64,000 nucleotides of DNA from Sulfuricella sp. (lineage in GTDB: Bacteria; Pseudomonadota; Gammaproteobacteria; Burkholderiales; Sulfuricellaceae): assembly GCA_023266195.1 (NCBI GenBank), contig JAHFRP010000003.1, positions 186,001 through 250,000 of the forward strand, given 5' to 3'. Within the stretch, counting starts at the first letter, position 1. Each line of letters starts with the position of its first letter. The notes below the pieces were generated by a model, which worked only from the letters and a program-made list of their open reading frames with translations, had not been told where the DNA came from and made no database searches. Shown here in pieces: positions 55,255 to 63,990 of the stretch. Both the position numbers and the translations under genes were made by a program.

Positions 55255-56271
55255 ATGATCATAGGCAGCATCTTCCAGGATGGCCACAGCCGAAACTCCC
55301 TTTTCTCGACAGAGGATTCGGTTCACCGCTACAACCCGACCTATACGCCCATTCTGCTGCGCAAGGAGTTTCTCGCTCTCGGTATCGAGATCAACACGCC
55401 GGACATGAATGACGGACGGCAGCTTGCTTTTGAACTGCACGTGGAAGGCCGGCCGCTGGCCGAGTCGGAAGTGCCCCGCTACCTGATCGCGACAGAGAAT
55501 CCCTTCATCAACCGGCTGAACGATGATCTTGAGTACTTCAAACGGTTCGCACAGGTCTTCACCTGGAACCAGAAATTTTTCGCCCTGGGCAACGTGACGC
55601 CGATCCTGTTTCCGAATCAATTGGTGTGGACGCCTTTCAAGCCGTATGCCGAGCGGGATCTCTTCGCCAGCCTGATCAACGCCAACAAGGGTTTCCCATA
55701 CGCGCTGGATACCGACCTCTATCAGGAACGTATCCGGGTCATCCGTTGGTACGAACAGCACGCGCCCAGTCAGTTCGCACTCTATGGCATGGGATGGAAT
55801 AAGCCGGCCAGGGGATTGGGTGTACTGAGCAAGCTCAGAAGACGAATCGACCGCATCAGGAGCCAGATATACGGCTATAAGCCCTTCCCGAGCTACCGCG
55901 GTGAAGTTCGCTTGAAGCGGGATGTATTGGCACGCAGCAAGTTTTCCTACTGCTACGAAAACGTCAGCGACCTGCCGAATTGGGTAACTGAAAAGATATT
56001 CGACAGTCTGCTGGCCGGTTGCGTACCGATCTATTGGGGCGCGAACAACGTGGCGGATCTGATTCCCACCGATTGTTTCATCGACCGCCGGAAGTTCGAC
56101 GACATGGATACTCTGCACCGGTTTCTCGAGTCCATCGATGAGGATCGATATGCACGTTACCAGGCGGCCATATACGATTTCCTGTCTAGCGAAGCGGCGC
56201 GGCGCTTCAGCTCCGAGCACTACGTCAAGACCATTACCGAGCGGATCGCGAGCGACCTCGGGAGGCGCTGA
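55255..56271 (+). CDS. Fucosyltransferase family GT10
   Basis: 338 aa. The C-terminal motif YCYENVSDLPNWVTEKIFDS then LLAGCVPIYWGANNV is the GT10 alpha-1,3/4-fucosyltransferase donor site (F-x-F-E-N ... Y-V-T-E-K type). The N-terminal half is divergent. GT10 enzymes use GDP-L-fucose, which gmd and fcl of this locus could supply; a related GDP-deoxysugar donor such as GDP-colitose is possible. RBS GAGAGG precedes ATG 55255. Last gene of the plus-strand run. Confidence 0.85.
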   Translation: MIIGSIFQDGHSRNSLFSTEDSVHRYNPTYTPILLRKEFLALGIEINTPDMNDGRQLAFELHVEGRPLAESEVPRYLIATENPFINRLNDDLEYFKRFAQVFTWNQKFFALGNVTPILFPNQLVWTPFKPYAERDLFASLINANKGFPYALDTDLYQERIRVIRWYEQHAPSQFALYGMGWNKPARGLGVLSKLRRRIDRIRSQIYGYKPFPSYRGEVRLKRDVLARSKFSYCYENVSDLPNWVTEKIFDSLLAGCVPIYWGANNVADLIPTDCFIDRRKFDDMDTLHRFLESIDEDRYARYQAAIYDFLSSEAARRFSSEHYVKTITERIASDLGRR

Positions 56272-56323
56272 TTTTGGCCGCTGGAGCCGCACCGGCCAGG
56301 CAAGTCGGTGCCTGGCGGCACTT

Positions 56324-57310
56324 CTAACGGTAGGTGCTTCGATAGATCAGATCGCCCAGAATCAGATAACCTGTCGTTGACGTATGCGTGTCATTTCCCT
56401 TGTATAAATCGATGGTTTTATCGTTGATCGCGTTACGGAAAACCTTTAGTACGTTCGGCGCGTGAAATCTCTGCTCGGCCTTGTCCCAAAACTGTTTTTC
56501 CGGATGCAGATAGACCGTGGATTTGTCCGGAACAACAGCCCATACCGTGGTAAAGCCACTCAGCCTGGCATTGATTTTTTCCATGTTCGCGAGGGTGGTT
56601 TCATCCAGGTCCTGCGTGCGATCCTTTTTATAAAACAGCACATCGTTACAGCGCGGATGGCTGAATAAATCGCAACCGCCCGGCAAGCGTTCCATTCTTA
56701 CTTCACTGGCGATATCCCAGCTCCTGAAATTGGGATCGTCACTCAATTGCTCATATTTCAGCACATTAAGCCTGGTCCGGATGCCTACCGATAATTGGCC
56801 GGAGCGTTCCGCGATACTGCGGTCGGGGCGAGTGACGGGGGGCATGGGATGGACAGCGGCGGACTGGTGGTATCTCATTTTTTCGCATCCGGCAGAGCGG
56901 GCCAGTCTGTCCTCAAAGTACGCTTCGACGCTTTCGATGACCACGTATTTCCCTTTGAATCCCATGCCCCGGACCCAGCCGCCGAAGTCTCCGCAAATAT
57001 TGGCAATGCTCTCCCAGTTTTCCGTTCTGACTTTCAATCCGCGCCCGGTAAACGCCGTTTGCCAGATCCTGGCATTCGAGAAGCTGTCCCCAATGACCAG
57101 GACATCCGCTTCTTGCCAACCGGCGGAATGCATCAGGTTTGGGTCTACTGCCGGCTGCGCTCTGGTCCACCCAAAAAGGGATTCCGGCAACATACCCATG
57201 CGCGTCAGGCTGCCCTCGAAATTCGCCAGCGGCAAATAACAGTACCCGACCAATCCATATAGGGCGATTATCGTGACGACTACAATGGAAAAGACCTTGG
57301 CTTGTTTCAT
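56324..57310 (-). CDS. SGNH/AlgX-like membrane-anchored protein
   Basis: 328 aa with one N-terminal helix (VFSIVVVTIIALYGLVGYC, residues 6-24) and a periplasmic domain. VLVIGDSFSNARIWQTAF near residue 70 is an SGNH block I (GDS), and NDTHTSTTGYLILGD near the C-terminus holds the Asp-x-x-His. AlgX/AlgJ-like proteins of this kind work with MBOAT acyltransferases to O-acetylate exported glycans. The MBOAT gene lies immediately upstream, in the same direction. Base composition is visibly less GC-rich than the housekeeping genes. Confidence 0.75.
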   Translation of the reverse strand: MKQAKVFSIVVVTIIALYGLVGYCYLPLANFEGSLTRMGMLPESLFGWTRAQPAVDPNLMHSAGWQEADVLVIGDSFSNARIWQTAFTGRGLKVRTENWESIANICGDFGGWVRGMGFKGKYVVIESVEAYFEDRLARSAGCEKMRYHQSAAVHPMPPVTRPDRSIAERSGQLSVGIRTRLNVLKYEQLSDDPNFRSWDIASEVRMERLPGGCDLFSHPRCNDVLFYKKDRTQDLDETTLANMEKINARLSGFTTVWAVVPDKSTVYLHPEKQFWDKAEQRFHAPNVLKVFRNAINDKTIDLYKGNDTHTSTTGYLILGDLIYRSTYR

Positions 57311-57314
57311 GCAA

Positions 57315-58790
57315 TTAAAACTGGAAATAAAGGAACGGGCTGTAGCTGCCGAATTGATCGATGGCGCGCAGAAAAAAATACACCGTCACTGCCGCCTGAA
57401 CCAGAGAAAGCGCCAAATTGCGACTCGCGAATTTCAGGCTGGCGGAATTCGGCAGCAGCCAAACCCATGCCAGCGAAAAGAGCAGAAGTTCGGCAAGATC
57501 GCGGCCGGAAAGCGCGGTCATGAGCAGCAATTGGCCGTGGGCGACCTCGGCAAACGAAATCGGCTGGGCGGAAATTGCAAACATGGCCTTGAGCAATACC
57601 ACCGCCTGTGCCATCTCACTGGAACGGAAAACCACCCAGGCCACCACAACGGCGACAAAGGTCAAAGCTCCGCCGACTGCCCTCGAAGCGGAGAATGGAA
57701 CCCACCGCGACAACCTCTCCGGGATCAATTCCCGCCACAGGTGGTTTACCGCAAGGTAAAGGCCATGTATCGCGCCCCAAACCACAAACGTCCACCCCGC
57801 GCCATGCCAAAGTCCGCCAAGCAGCATCGTGGCGAACAAATTCAGATAGCGGCGCAGTTTGCCGTCACGGTTTCCGCCCAGGGGGATGTACAGGTAATCC
57901 CGCAAGAATCGCGACAAAGTCATGTGCCAGCGCCGCCAGAATTCAATGATGCTGGTTGCCTTGTAAGGCGAGGCGAAGTTGGCCGGCAACCGGATATTGA
58001 ACATGAGCGAGGCGCCCAATGCCATGTCGGTGTAGCCGGAAAAATCGAAATAGATTTGCATGGTGTAGGCCAGCGCCCCGGCCCACGCCTCGTAGGTAGT
58101 CGGCAGTGCGCCGCGTTGAACTCCCTCGAACACGGCGTTGGCGTAAGGCGCCAATGCATCGGCCAGCAGCGTTTTCTTGCACAACCCCAAGGTGAACAGC
58201 AGCAATCCGTTTGCGATGTTGTTCCAGTCCACCCGATAATTCCGGGCCAGCGCGAACTGGGGCATCATTTCCTTGTGATGCAACACCGGGCCGGCGATCA
58301 AATGCGGAAAATACGTGACGAACAGCAAGTAATGGATGAAATTGTATTCGCGCGCGATGCCGCGATGCACGTCCACCAGAAACGCAATCTGGGTGAACGT
58401 GAAGAACGAAATGCCCAGGGGCAGAATGATATCCAGTGCGGCAATATGACTACCGAAAAGCTGATTGGATGAGCCGATGAAAAAATTGGCATATTTGAAG
58501 TAGCCGAGCAGGACCAGATTGGCCGCAATGGCCGCGACCAGCGTAAGTCTTGCCTGCCTGCCCGCGTCAGCGGCGCGCCGCAAGCCAACCCAATAACCTG
58601 CGCCGTAATTGAATGCGATCGAGGCCAGCAACAGCAGCACGAAACGGGCGTCCCACACCGCATAGAAAGCGAGCGATGCCAGACCCAGCCACAACGCCGC
58701 CAAGCGGTGGCTGTGCCGCCCCAGGTAGAAGGTGCCGACAAGCACTATCGGCAGATACAAAAAAATGAAACTGTAGGAGTTAAAAAGCAT
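57315..58790 (-). CDS. MBOAT O-acyltransferase, AlgI/DltB type
   Basis: 491-aa polytopic membrane acyltransferase. ATG 58790 (MLFNSYSFIFLYLPIVLVG) is the family N-terminus; a TTG start at 58838 is less likely. Typical MBOAT stretches: GISFFTFTQIAFLVDVHRG, FPHLIAGPVLHHKEM, FSGYTDMALGASLMFNIRLP, FWRRWHMTLSRFLRDYLYIP and the catalytic His in MLLGGLWHGAGWTFVVWG. It passes acyl groups, usually acetyl, across the membrane to a glycan. It works with the SGNH protein that follows 4 bases later. Confidence 0.92.
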   Translation of the reverse strand: MLFNSYSFIFLYLPIVLVGTFYLGRHSHRLAALWLGLASLAFYAVWDARFVLLLLASIAFNYGAGYWVGLRRAADAGRQARLTLVAAIAANLVLLGYFKYANFFIGSSNQLFGSHIAALDIILPLGISFFTFTQIAFLVDVHRGIAREYNFIHYLLFVTYFPHLIAGPVLHHKEMMPQFALARNYRVDWNNIANGLLLFTLGLCKKTLLADALAPYANAVFEGVQRGALPTTYEAWAGALAYTMQIYFDFSGYTDMALGASLMFNIRLPANFASPYKATSIIEFWRRWHMTLSRFLRDYLYIPLGGNRDGKLRRYLNLFATMLLGGLWHGAGWTFVVWGAIHGLYLAVNHLWRELIPERLSRWVPFSASRAVGGALTFVAVVVAWVVFRSSEMAQAVVLLKAMFAISAQPISFAEVAHGQLLLMTALSGRDLAELLLFSLAWVWLLPNSASLKFASRNLALSLVQAAVTVYFFLRAIDQFGSYSPFLYFQF

Positions 58791-59133
58791 AAAACCCAAG
58801 ATCAGGAAAGGTTGCCGTTGGCTATAAATTGATGACAATCATCGCAAGCAGATGAATTTTTCGTTCGAAACGATCTTGGGGCATTTCCGCTTCCATCCAC
58901 CGCACTCCTACCGGGGATGAACTGACGCCCTTCTTGAAAAAATAGAGACTTTTGAAAATCGGATCCGGGCAAAAAATCGCGGGAATCCATTTTAACCACA
59001 GCGCCGGCGTGTTATGAACAGAGGCGGCCACTAAATGTTGAAGCCCCCCTCATTCCCGCGCAGGCGGGAATCCATTATCGACAAGACCCGCGGATTCCGG
59101 GTCAAGCCCGGAATAACGACATTCAATGCCGAA
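58791..59133. other. Intergenic region with two short hairpins
   Basis: 343 bases without a supported gene, AT-richer than average. Two hairpins: ATTCCCGC/GCGGGAAT at 59052-59071 and ATTCCGGG/CCCGGAAT at 59094-59114, the form of a common small intergenic repeat. They could serve as a bidirectional 3' end for the GT11 gene. A 69-codon minus-strand frame (58822-59031) is open but unlike any protein I know. Confidence 0.5.
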
Positions 59134-59964
59134 TCAATAGTACGAGTTCCAGCCTGGCTTAAGGTGCATATAAGAATTGACGGCGTTCCCTGGCGCCAAC
59201 CAGTTGGCCGGAACGAAGGTTTCCGCCGATAAATCCGTTTGCAGTATTGCCGCCGTGTAAGAAAACTGGGAGTTGGCGGTGACGAGTAATGCGGCAGTGC
59301 GCATCAGGCCATGGCAAAGATAGATATCATCCGATTTAAAGAAGTGGATTTGCGTATTTGGCAAGCCTTGCCGCCACTGGGCGGCATCCGGCGTGCCGTC
59401 GGATATGACGAAAATAGTCGCGGGAAGAGTGGCTCGTTGCCGCAGCAAAGCAATTACGTTGGCATCACCTATGATGTGCGACGCGACATTTAGATAATCG
59501 CCGCGTCGAAGATGCGCGACGCCAAAAGACCTGTCGCCGCCTGTAAGCGCATGGATTTGTTGCTGCGTTCGCTCATGAATTGGAAAGAGATATCCGTAGT
59601 CTTGTCGCGACAGAGCCTCGCGCAGGAGTGACATCCTTTTGGGGCGGCCATCGAAAAGGTATCTATCGGACAGCCTCTTTCTAGTTAGCCACTTGAGTGA
59701 CTTCAGAGCCCATTGTGCGCGGGCTGTAAGCCCGGTAAATTCATCGCGAGCGATATTGTAATAATCGAGCCCATATTCCCAAATACTTACTCCAGTTTGC
59801 GGAGTGCCTACTGTGGGTGGTTGATTGAAATATTCCATGTCGTAGATCACCTCGATGCCGGAGTCCCTAATATATTCTCCGGTAATCTTGGTAAGTATCT
59901 GCGCGCCAAGCCCGCCCTCCATTGGCAAAACATAGGTTTTTTTCAGTAATGGTGGCAAGCTCAT
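59134..59964 (-). CDS. Alpha-1,2-fucosyltransferase family GT11
   Basis: 276 aa from ATG 59964, which overlaps the hipA stop (ATGA on the minus strand). MEGGLGAQILTKITGEYI opens the fold and FGVAHLRRGDYLNVASHI is the HxRRGDY GDP-fucose site. Later FFKSDDIYLCHGLM and ANSQFSYTAAIL are the second and third GT11 motifs. Like GT10 upstream it should use GDP-L-fucose. Lower GC than its neighbours hints at transfer. An in-frame frame to 60069 is antisense-free but overlaps hipA out of phase, so it was not used. Confidence 0.85.
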   Translation of the reverse strand: MSLPPLLKKTYVLPMEGGLGAQILTKITGEYIRDSGIEVIYDMEYFNQPPTVGTPQTGVSIWEYGLDYYNIARDEFTGLTARAQWALKSLKWLTRKRLSDRYLFDGRPKRMSLLREALSRQDYGYLFPIHERTQQQIHALTGGDRSFGVAHLRRGDYLNVASHIIGDANVIALLRQRATLPATIFVISDGTPDAAQWRQGLPNTQIHFFKSDDIYLCHGLMRTAALLVTANSQFSYTAAILQTDLSAETFVPANWLAPGNAVNSYMHLKPGWNSYY

Positions 59965-61184
59965 CTTAGCAATCCGTCCGTTGTCCATAAATTGCCCCGC
60001 ATCACAAACTGAACTGCGGATTCGATATCCTGTGGCGGCACGCCTTCTTCCGCAAATATCCTCGGCCATAGCGATAGCGTTTCGGCAATAACGTCAATTT
60101 CCCGTTGGGCCGTGGCTTTCGAAAGTCCAAAACTTGCGCAGTCGGACAGGGCGTTCTCAATGGTGGATTCCATGCCGTTTTTGCCCACGCCCAGCTGCTG
60201 GTATCCGAGCCCCTGCAACTGCGGGGACACATCGAAGGCGGGCGCCAGATTCCAATGCCTGCCATCGAACAGGAAGCCATGATTTTTCTCGTGATCGTCC
60301 GAATTGTCCAGCAGGATGTTGAATACCATCCGGCGGAAAAGTTGCAGGCAGTCCCGAACAGAATCATGAGCGTGCTTGCGGATGATTTCCGCGAGGGCGG
60401 GGTAGGAAAATTCGCTCCTGGCATAACCTTCGGCGATCAGCATGCTCCTGGCGCTCAGATAAGGGATTCGGCCGCCGCCGGGAAGTCGATCGAACCGCTT
60501 CACCAGCATCACGCGTCGCTTGCCGACAGAGATCAGGCGCGACACCGGGGTCACGATGCCGCACTTTCCGGCCAGCAACAGGGAGGCATGCTCCATCGCG
60601 CAAACCTCGAAGGTATCCGTGATCGAGGGGAACTTCGCAATCCAGGATTTCCCTTCGTCTTCCAGAATGGTTTTGGGACGCACCCCGCCGAGACTGGTTC
60701 CTTGTTTCAGTAGCCGGCGAAACTTTTCTTCCAGCGGTAAATTGGCCTCCAGGCAGCGCGCCGCCTCCAATAGATCCGCGAGTTGGTCGGCGTGGAAGGC
60801 GTGCGATCCGGCAAGCGGTTGATAGTGTTCCGGCGAATCGGAAAAGCCCAGCGCCCCGACGCGATCCTCCCCTGAGTACCAGAGATAGTCGATCTCGGAA
60901 CGGCGAGGCGGGTTGTCCTCCCGCTCTATCACCAGCCGGCCCCATTTGTCTGGGCCGGCATCATCGAAAACGGGGTGCAAGGCCTCGCCATCGGGCGGCA
61001 TGAATTCGCCCTTGCGCAAGGAGATGTCCGGCGACAAGGCAAAAGCATTCGGCAGTGTCAGGTAATCATCCAGATACCGGAACGACACTCTGCGGTTGCC
61101 GGGCAGAAGCGACAGGATTCCGCAGGGGCTCGGCCGCGCCGAGCCCGCGAGATAATTCCATACGTATAACGCTCGGCCCATCAT
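59961..61184 (-). CDS. hipA: HipA-type serine/threonine kinase (toxin)
   Basis: 407 aa, normal for HipA. N-terminal domain PSPCGILSLLPGNRRVSFRY; the gly-rich, autophosphorylated loop reads KQGTSLGGVRPKTIL near residue 163; catalytic FNILLDNSDDHEKNHGFLF and metal-binding LAPAFDVSPQL are intact. HipA kinases arrest growth by phosphorylating a target (GltX in E. coli). The start overlaps the hipB-like stop (ATGA) and its stop overlaps the GT11 fucosyltransferase start, making a three-gene coupled chain. Confidence 0.9.
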   Translation of the reverse strand: MMGRALYVWNYLAGSARPSPCGILSLLPGNRRVSFRYLDDYLTLPNAFALSPDISLRKGEFMPPDGEALHPVFDDAGPDKWGRLVIEREDNPPRRSEIDYLWYSGEDRVGALGFSDSPEHYQPLAGSHAFHADQLADLLEAARCLEANLPLEEKFRRLLKQGTSLGGVRPKTILEDEGKSWIAKFPSITDTFEVCAMEHASLLLAGKCGIVTPVSRLISVGKRRVMLVKRFDRLPGGGRIPYLSARSMLIAEGYARSEFSYPALAEIIRKHAHDSVRDCLQLFRRMVFNILLDNSDDHEKNHGFLFDGRHWNLAPAFDVSPQLQGLGYQQLGVGKNGMESTIENALSDCASFGLSKATAQREIDVIAETLSLWPRIFAEEGVPPQDIESAVQFVMRGNLWTTDGLLR

Positions 61185-61498
61185 CGCCCGCTCCCTTTCG
61201 ACAGCCCGCGAATATCCAGCAGCAGGGCATCAGTGTCGGCCTGGGGATTCGCGATCTCGGCAAGGAACCGCTCCCGCCCAATCAACCAGAGCGCGGAAGC
61301 GTAAACCACGATGCTCACGGAGGGGTTCCCCGCCTCCATTTTTCTGAGTGTCGGCACGGACACCATCATTCTGGCGGAAAACGACACAAGGCTCTCTTTG
61401 CGCCTTTTTCGCGCGATACGAAGGTGTTCTCCCAGTTGTTTAATAACCTGCTCAACGGGTCTGGGAACGGCTGCGGCTACATTCGGCTTTCTTGGCAT
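61181..61498 (-). CDS. hipB: HipB-like XRE-family antitoxin
   Basis: 105 aa. Helix-turn-helix near residues 26-80 (LGEHLRIARKRRKESLVSFS, ARMMVSVPTLRKMEAGN). It overlaps hipA by 4 bases in the order antitoxin-toxin. It should bind HipA and repress the operon. The DNA just upstream (61499-61558) is strikingly AT-rich with an imperfect AATAATA/TATTATT repeat, a likely promoter and operator. No strong RBS precedes ATG 61498. Confidence 0.85.
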   Translation of the reverse strand: MPRKPNVAAAVPRPVEQVIKQLGEHLRIARKRRKESLVSFSARMMVSVPTLRKMEAGNPSVSIVVYASALWLIGRERFLAEIANPQADTDALLLDIRGLSKGSGR

Positions 61499-61859
61499 TA
61501 TGCAATAATAGTATTCTTTTACATCAAAAAAAGAAATTATTATTTCATTTTAATGCGGGCGGATGAGAAGTCACGGGATTTCGCGCATTACCAAAATCTA
61601 CGTAAGCTTGGGGGATGAGGGGGGAGGGCGTCGCGGCGAGCGTTGTCTATGCGCACATTCCCTCTCCCCAACCCTCTCCCGCCCGCGGGCGAGGGGGCTT
61701 AACATTCGGCATTTTTGTGTGGTGCTGAGTAGTTACCATCAAACCTCGATAATGGTGTCGCTGTAGCGCGCCACCACGCTAGCCAAGGCAGAAAGTCAAG
61801 AAACCCATTGACGTTGGCAGGCCCCAACACGCCTTTCATCATAATACCCATCGTCCTTT
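61499..61859. other. Intergenic region: hipBA control zone and repeat remnants
   Basis: 361 bases without a gene. 61499-61558 is AT-rich with facing AATAATA and TATTATT segments and should hold the hipBA promoter/operator. 61660-61697 contains CCCTCTCCCCAACCCTCTCC followed by CGCCCGCGGGCGAGGGGG, the form of a common GC-rich repeat fragment. 61700-61859 shows nothing recognisable. Confidence 0.45.
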
Positions 61860-63659
61860 CTACTCCTCGTCGCCGCCCTCGCGCGGTTGGCCAAATTGCA
61901 GATCCGGCGGATTTTGCAAACGCGAATTGATCATGTACAAATTGGCATAAATACCGTTCTTCGCCAACAACTCTGCATGATTGCCGATTTCAGCAATCTT
62001 CCCCTGCTGCATCACCACGATGCGATCCGCTTTTTCGATGGTGGACAGACGGTGTGCGATGACCAGCGAGGTGCGCCCTTGCATCAGCGTTTCCAGCGCG
62101 GCCTGGACATGGCGTTCCGATTCGGAGTCCAGCGCCGAGGTGGCCTCGTCCAGGATCAGGATCGAGGCATCCTTCAGGATGGCGCGGGCGATAGCCAACC
62201 GCTGGCGCTGGCCGCCGGAGAGGCGCACGCCGTTTTCGCCGATGTTGGTGAAAAGCCCTTGCGGCAACTGGCGGATGAACTCCATGGCGTGAGCGGCTTC
62301 CGCGGCGGCGGTGATTTGCGCTTCGCCGACCTCGCTTTCCTGCCCATACGCGATGTTTGCGGCGATGGTGTCGTTGAACAGCACCACATCCTGGCTGACC
62401 AGCGCAATGTTGCGGCGCAGGTCGGCAAGGCGCAGTTCTTCGATATCGATCCCGTCCAGCAGGATTTTCCCGGCAGTGGGGTGATAGAAACGCGGCAGCA
62501 GGTTGGCGAGCGTGGTCTTGCCGCTCCCCGACGCGCCCACCAGGGCCACGGTCTCCCCCGCGGCAACGGTCAGGCTGATACTATCCAATGCCTTGTTCTC
62601 GGCGTGAGGATAAGAAAAGCAAAGGCCGCGCAATTCGATTTCGCCCCTTGCCCGTGGCAGAGAAAGCGTGCCCTCATCCGGCTCGGAATCCTGATCGAGC
62701 AGGTCGAACACCACTTCCGCCGCCGCCAGCCCGCGTTGCAGGAATTCGTTGACTCCGGTGAGGCGCTTGATCGGGGCAAACAGCATCATCATGGCGGCGA
62801 TGAAGGAGATGAAAGCGCCGACGGTGGTCTCGTTGGAAGCCGACTGCAGGGTGGCGATGTAGATGATGATCGCCATCGCCACCGCCGACACCAGTTGCAC
62901 CGTCGGCACGTTGATGGCGGCGGCGCTGACCTGTTTCATGGCGTAGCGGCGCATGCGGTTGATGGCTTCGAAAAAGCGCTTCGCCTCGTATTCCTGCCCG
63001 CCGAAGATCTTCACCACCTTGTGGCCTTCGATGGTTTCCTCCAGCACGTGGGTCACATCGCCCATCGAGCGCTGCGTCTCCCGGCTCATCATCCGCAGCC
63101 GGCGGCTCACCAGGGCGACGATGAACACGACGATCGGCGCCACCAGCAAGGCTATCAGGCTGAGCTTCCAGTTAAGGTAGAACATCCAGCCCAGCAGGCC
63201 CGCAATGGTGAGGGAATCGCGCACCACCACGGTAATCACGTTGGTGCCGGCATCGGCCACCTGGGCGACGATATAGGCCACGTTGGAGATCAGGTTGCCG
63301 GAGGAATTGTCGTCGTAATAGCGGGTGGGCAGGGACACCAGCTTGCGGAACATCCGGTCGCGCAGATCCAGCACCAGCCGGGTGGATATCCAGTTGCTGG
63401 TATAGCTGCCGACGAAGCTGGCGATGCCGCGCACCAGAAACAGCAGAATGAGCAGCAGCGGCGCCAGCGTGATCCAGGTGCGGTCCTTGTTGACGAAGCT
63501 GCCGTCCAGCATGGGCTTGAACAGCGCGGGGAAAGCGGGCTCGGTGGCAGCCGTGACGACCAGGCTGAGCAGGGAGACGGCGAATACCTTCCAGTACGGC
63601 AGGACGTAGCCCAGCAGGCGAAAATAGAGTTCTTTGCTGCTGAGTTCCAGTTTGGCCAT
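61860..63659 (-). CDS. msbA: Lipid A/LPS flippase MsbA (ABC transporter)
   Basis: 599-aa half-transporter with an N-terminal six-helix domain (from YVLPYWKVFAVSLLSLVV) and a C-terminal ATPase: ALVGASGSGKTTLANLLPRF (Walker A), RLSGGQRQRLAIARAILKDA (signature), ILILDEATSALDSESER (Walker B) and the H-loop AHRLSTIEKAD. Residues match MsbA, which flips lipid A-core. ATG 63659 (MAKLELSSKELYFRLLGYVL) is preferred over the longer frame to 63746. It stands at the end of the LPS locus, in line with core export. Confidence 0.93.
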   Translation of the reverse strand: MAKLELSSKELYFRLLGYVLPYWKVFAVSLLSLVVTAATEPAFPALFKPMLDGSFVNKDRTWITLAPLLLILLFLVRGIASFVGSYTSNWISTRLVLDLRDRMFRKLVSLPTRYYDDNSSGNLISNVAYIVAQVADAGTNVITVVVRDSLTIAGLLGWMFYLNWKLSLIALLVAPIVVFIVALVSRRLRMMSRETQRSMGDVTHVLEETIEGHKVVKIFGGQEYEAKRFFEAINRMRRYAMKQVSAAAINVPTVQLVSAVAMAIIIYIATLQSASNETTVGAFISFIAAMMMLFAPIKRLTGVNEFLQRGLAAAEVVFDLLDQDSEPDEGTLSLPRARGEIELRGLCFSYPHAENKALDSISLTVAAGETVALVGASGSGKTTLANLLPRFYHPTAGKILLDGIDIEELRLADLRRNIALVSQDVVLFNDTIAANIAYGQESEVGEAQITAAAEAAHAMEFIRQLPQGLFTNIGENGVRLSGGQRQRLAIARAILKDASILILDEATSALDSESERHVQAALETLMQGRTSLVIAHRLSTIEKADRIVVMQQGKIAEIGNHAELLAKNGIYANLYMINSRLQNPPDLQFGQPREGGDEE

Positions 63660-63695
63660 GTGAGGTGTTGAGGGAGGTAAATTCGATTTACGCGA

Positions 63696-63704
63696 ACAAT
63701 AGCA
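63696..63704 (-). promoter_or_regulatory. Possible extended -10 promoter for msbA
   Basis: Minus strand reads TGCTATTGT, a -10 with one or two mismatches and a TGn extension, 36 bases before the msbA start. Confidence 0.3.
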
Positions 63705-63786
63705 AAGTTTTGCCACTTTCCCAATGGCCCTGTCAGTGATCGGCATAAAGGCGCGAGAATTTCAGGGCTGCGGCTAAAACATCATA

Positions 63787-63795
63787 TGCTAGAAT
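63787..63795 (+). promoter_or_regulatory. Extended -10 promoter ahead of the cobalamin riboswitch
   Basis: TGCTAGAAT (one mismatch from TATAAT, with TGn). Predicted start near 63802, just before the riboswitch. -35 not evident. Confidence 0.4.
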
Positions 63796-63808
63796 GCCCG
63801 CCTAAGTT

Positions 63809-63990
63809 TTAGGTGCCCGCACCGCCTTCCGGCGGACGGGTTAAACGGGAAACAGGTGCGCCGGATCATCGGCAAAGCCTGTGCTGCCCCCGCAACGGTA
63901 AGTGAGCGCGAACGCATCAATCATGCCACTGTGGCGCAAGCCATGGGAAGGCGATGCGTTTTTCACGAGCCCGGAGACCGGCCTGGAACC
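63809..63990 (+). ncRNA. Cobalamin (B12) riboswitch
   Basis: Class I adenosylcobalamin-type aptamer. Ordered conserved blocks: AGGTGCCCGC (63811), GGGTTAAACGGGAAACAGGT around 63839-63857, GTGCTGCCCCCGCAACGGTA followed by AGTGAGCG near 63881-63908, then CCACTGTGGC, GGGAAGGCG and GAGCCCGGAGACCGGCCTG at 63968-63986. The B12 box (GCCACTG-like segment) is present. The controlled gene lies beyond the right edge and is likely a B12 transporter (btuB) or cobalamin-synthesis gene on the plus strand. Confidence 0.95.

Noticed and set aside
58822-59031. 69-codon minus-strand frame in the MBOAT/GT11 gap
   Set aside because: Could be a gene remnant, but no motif or RBS supports it.
61660-61697. GC-rich hairpin considered as a hipBA terminator
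   Set aside because: It lies upstream of hipB and has no T-run; more likely a repeat fragment.
61887-63671. 594-codon plus-strand frame opposite msbA
   Set aside because: Antisense artefact; msbA motifs are unambiguous.
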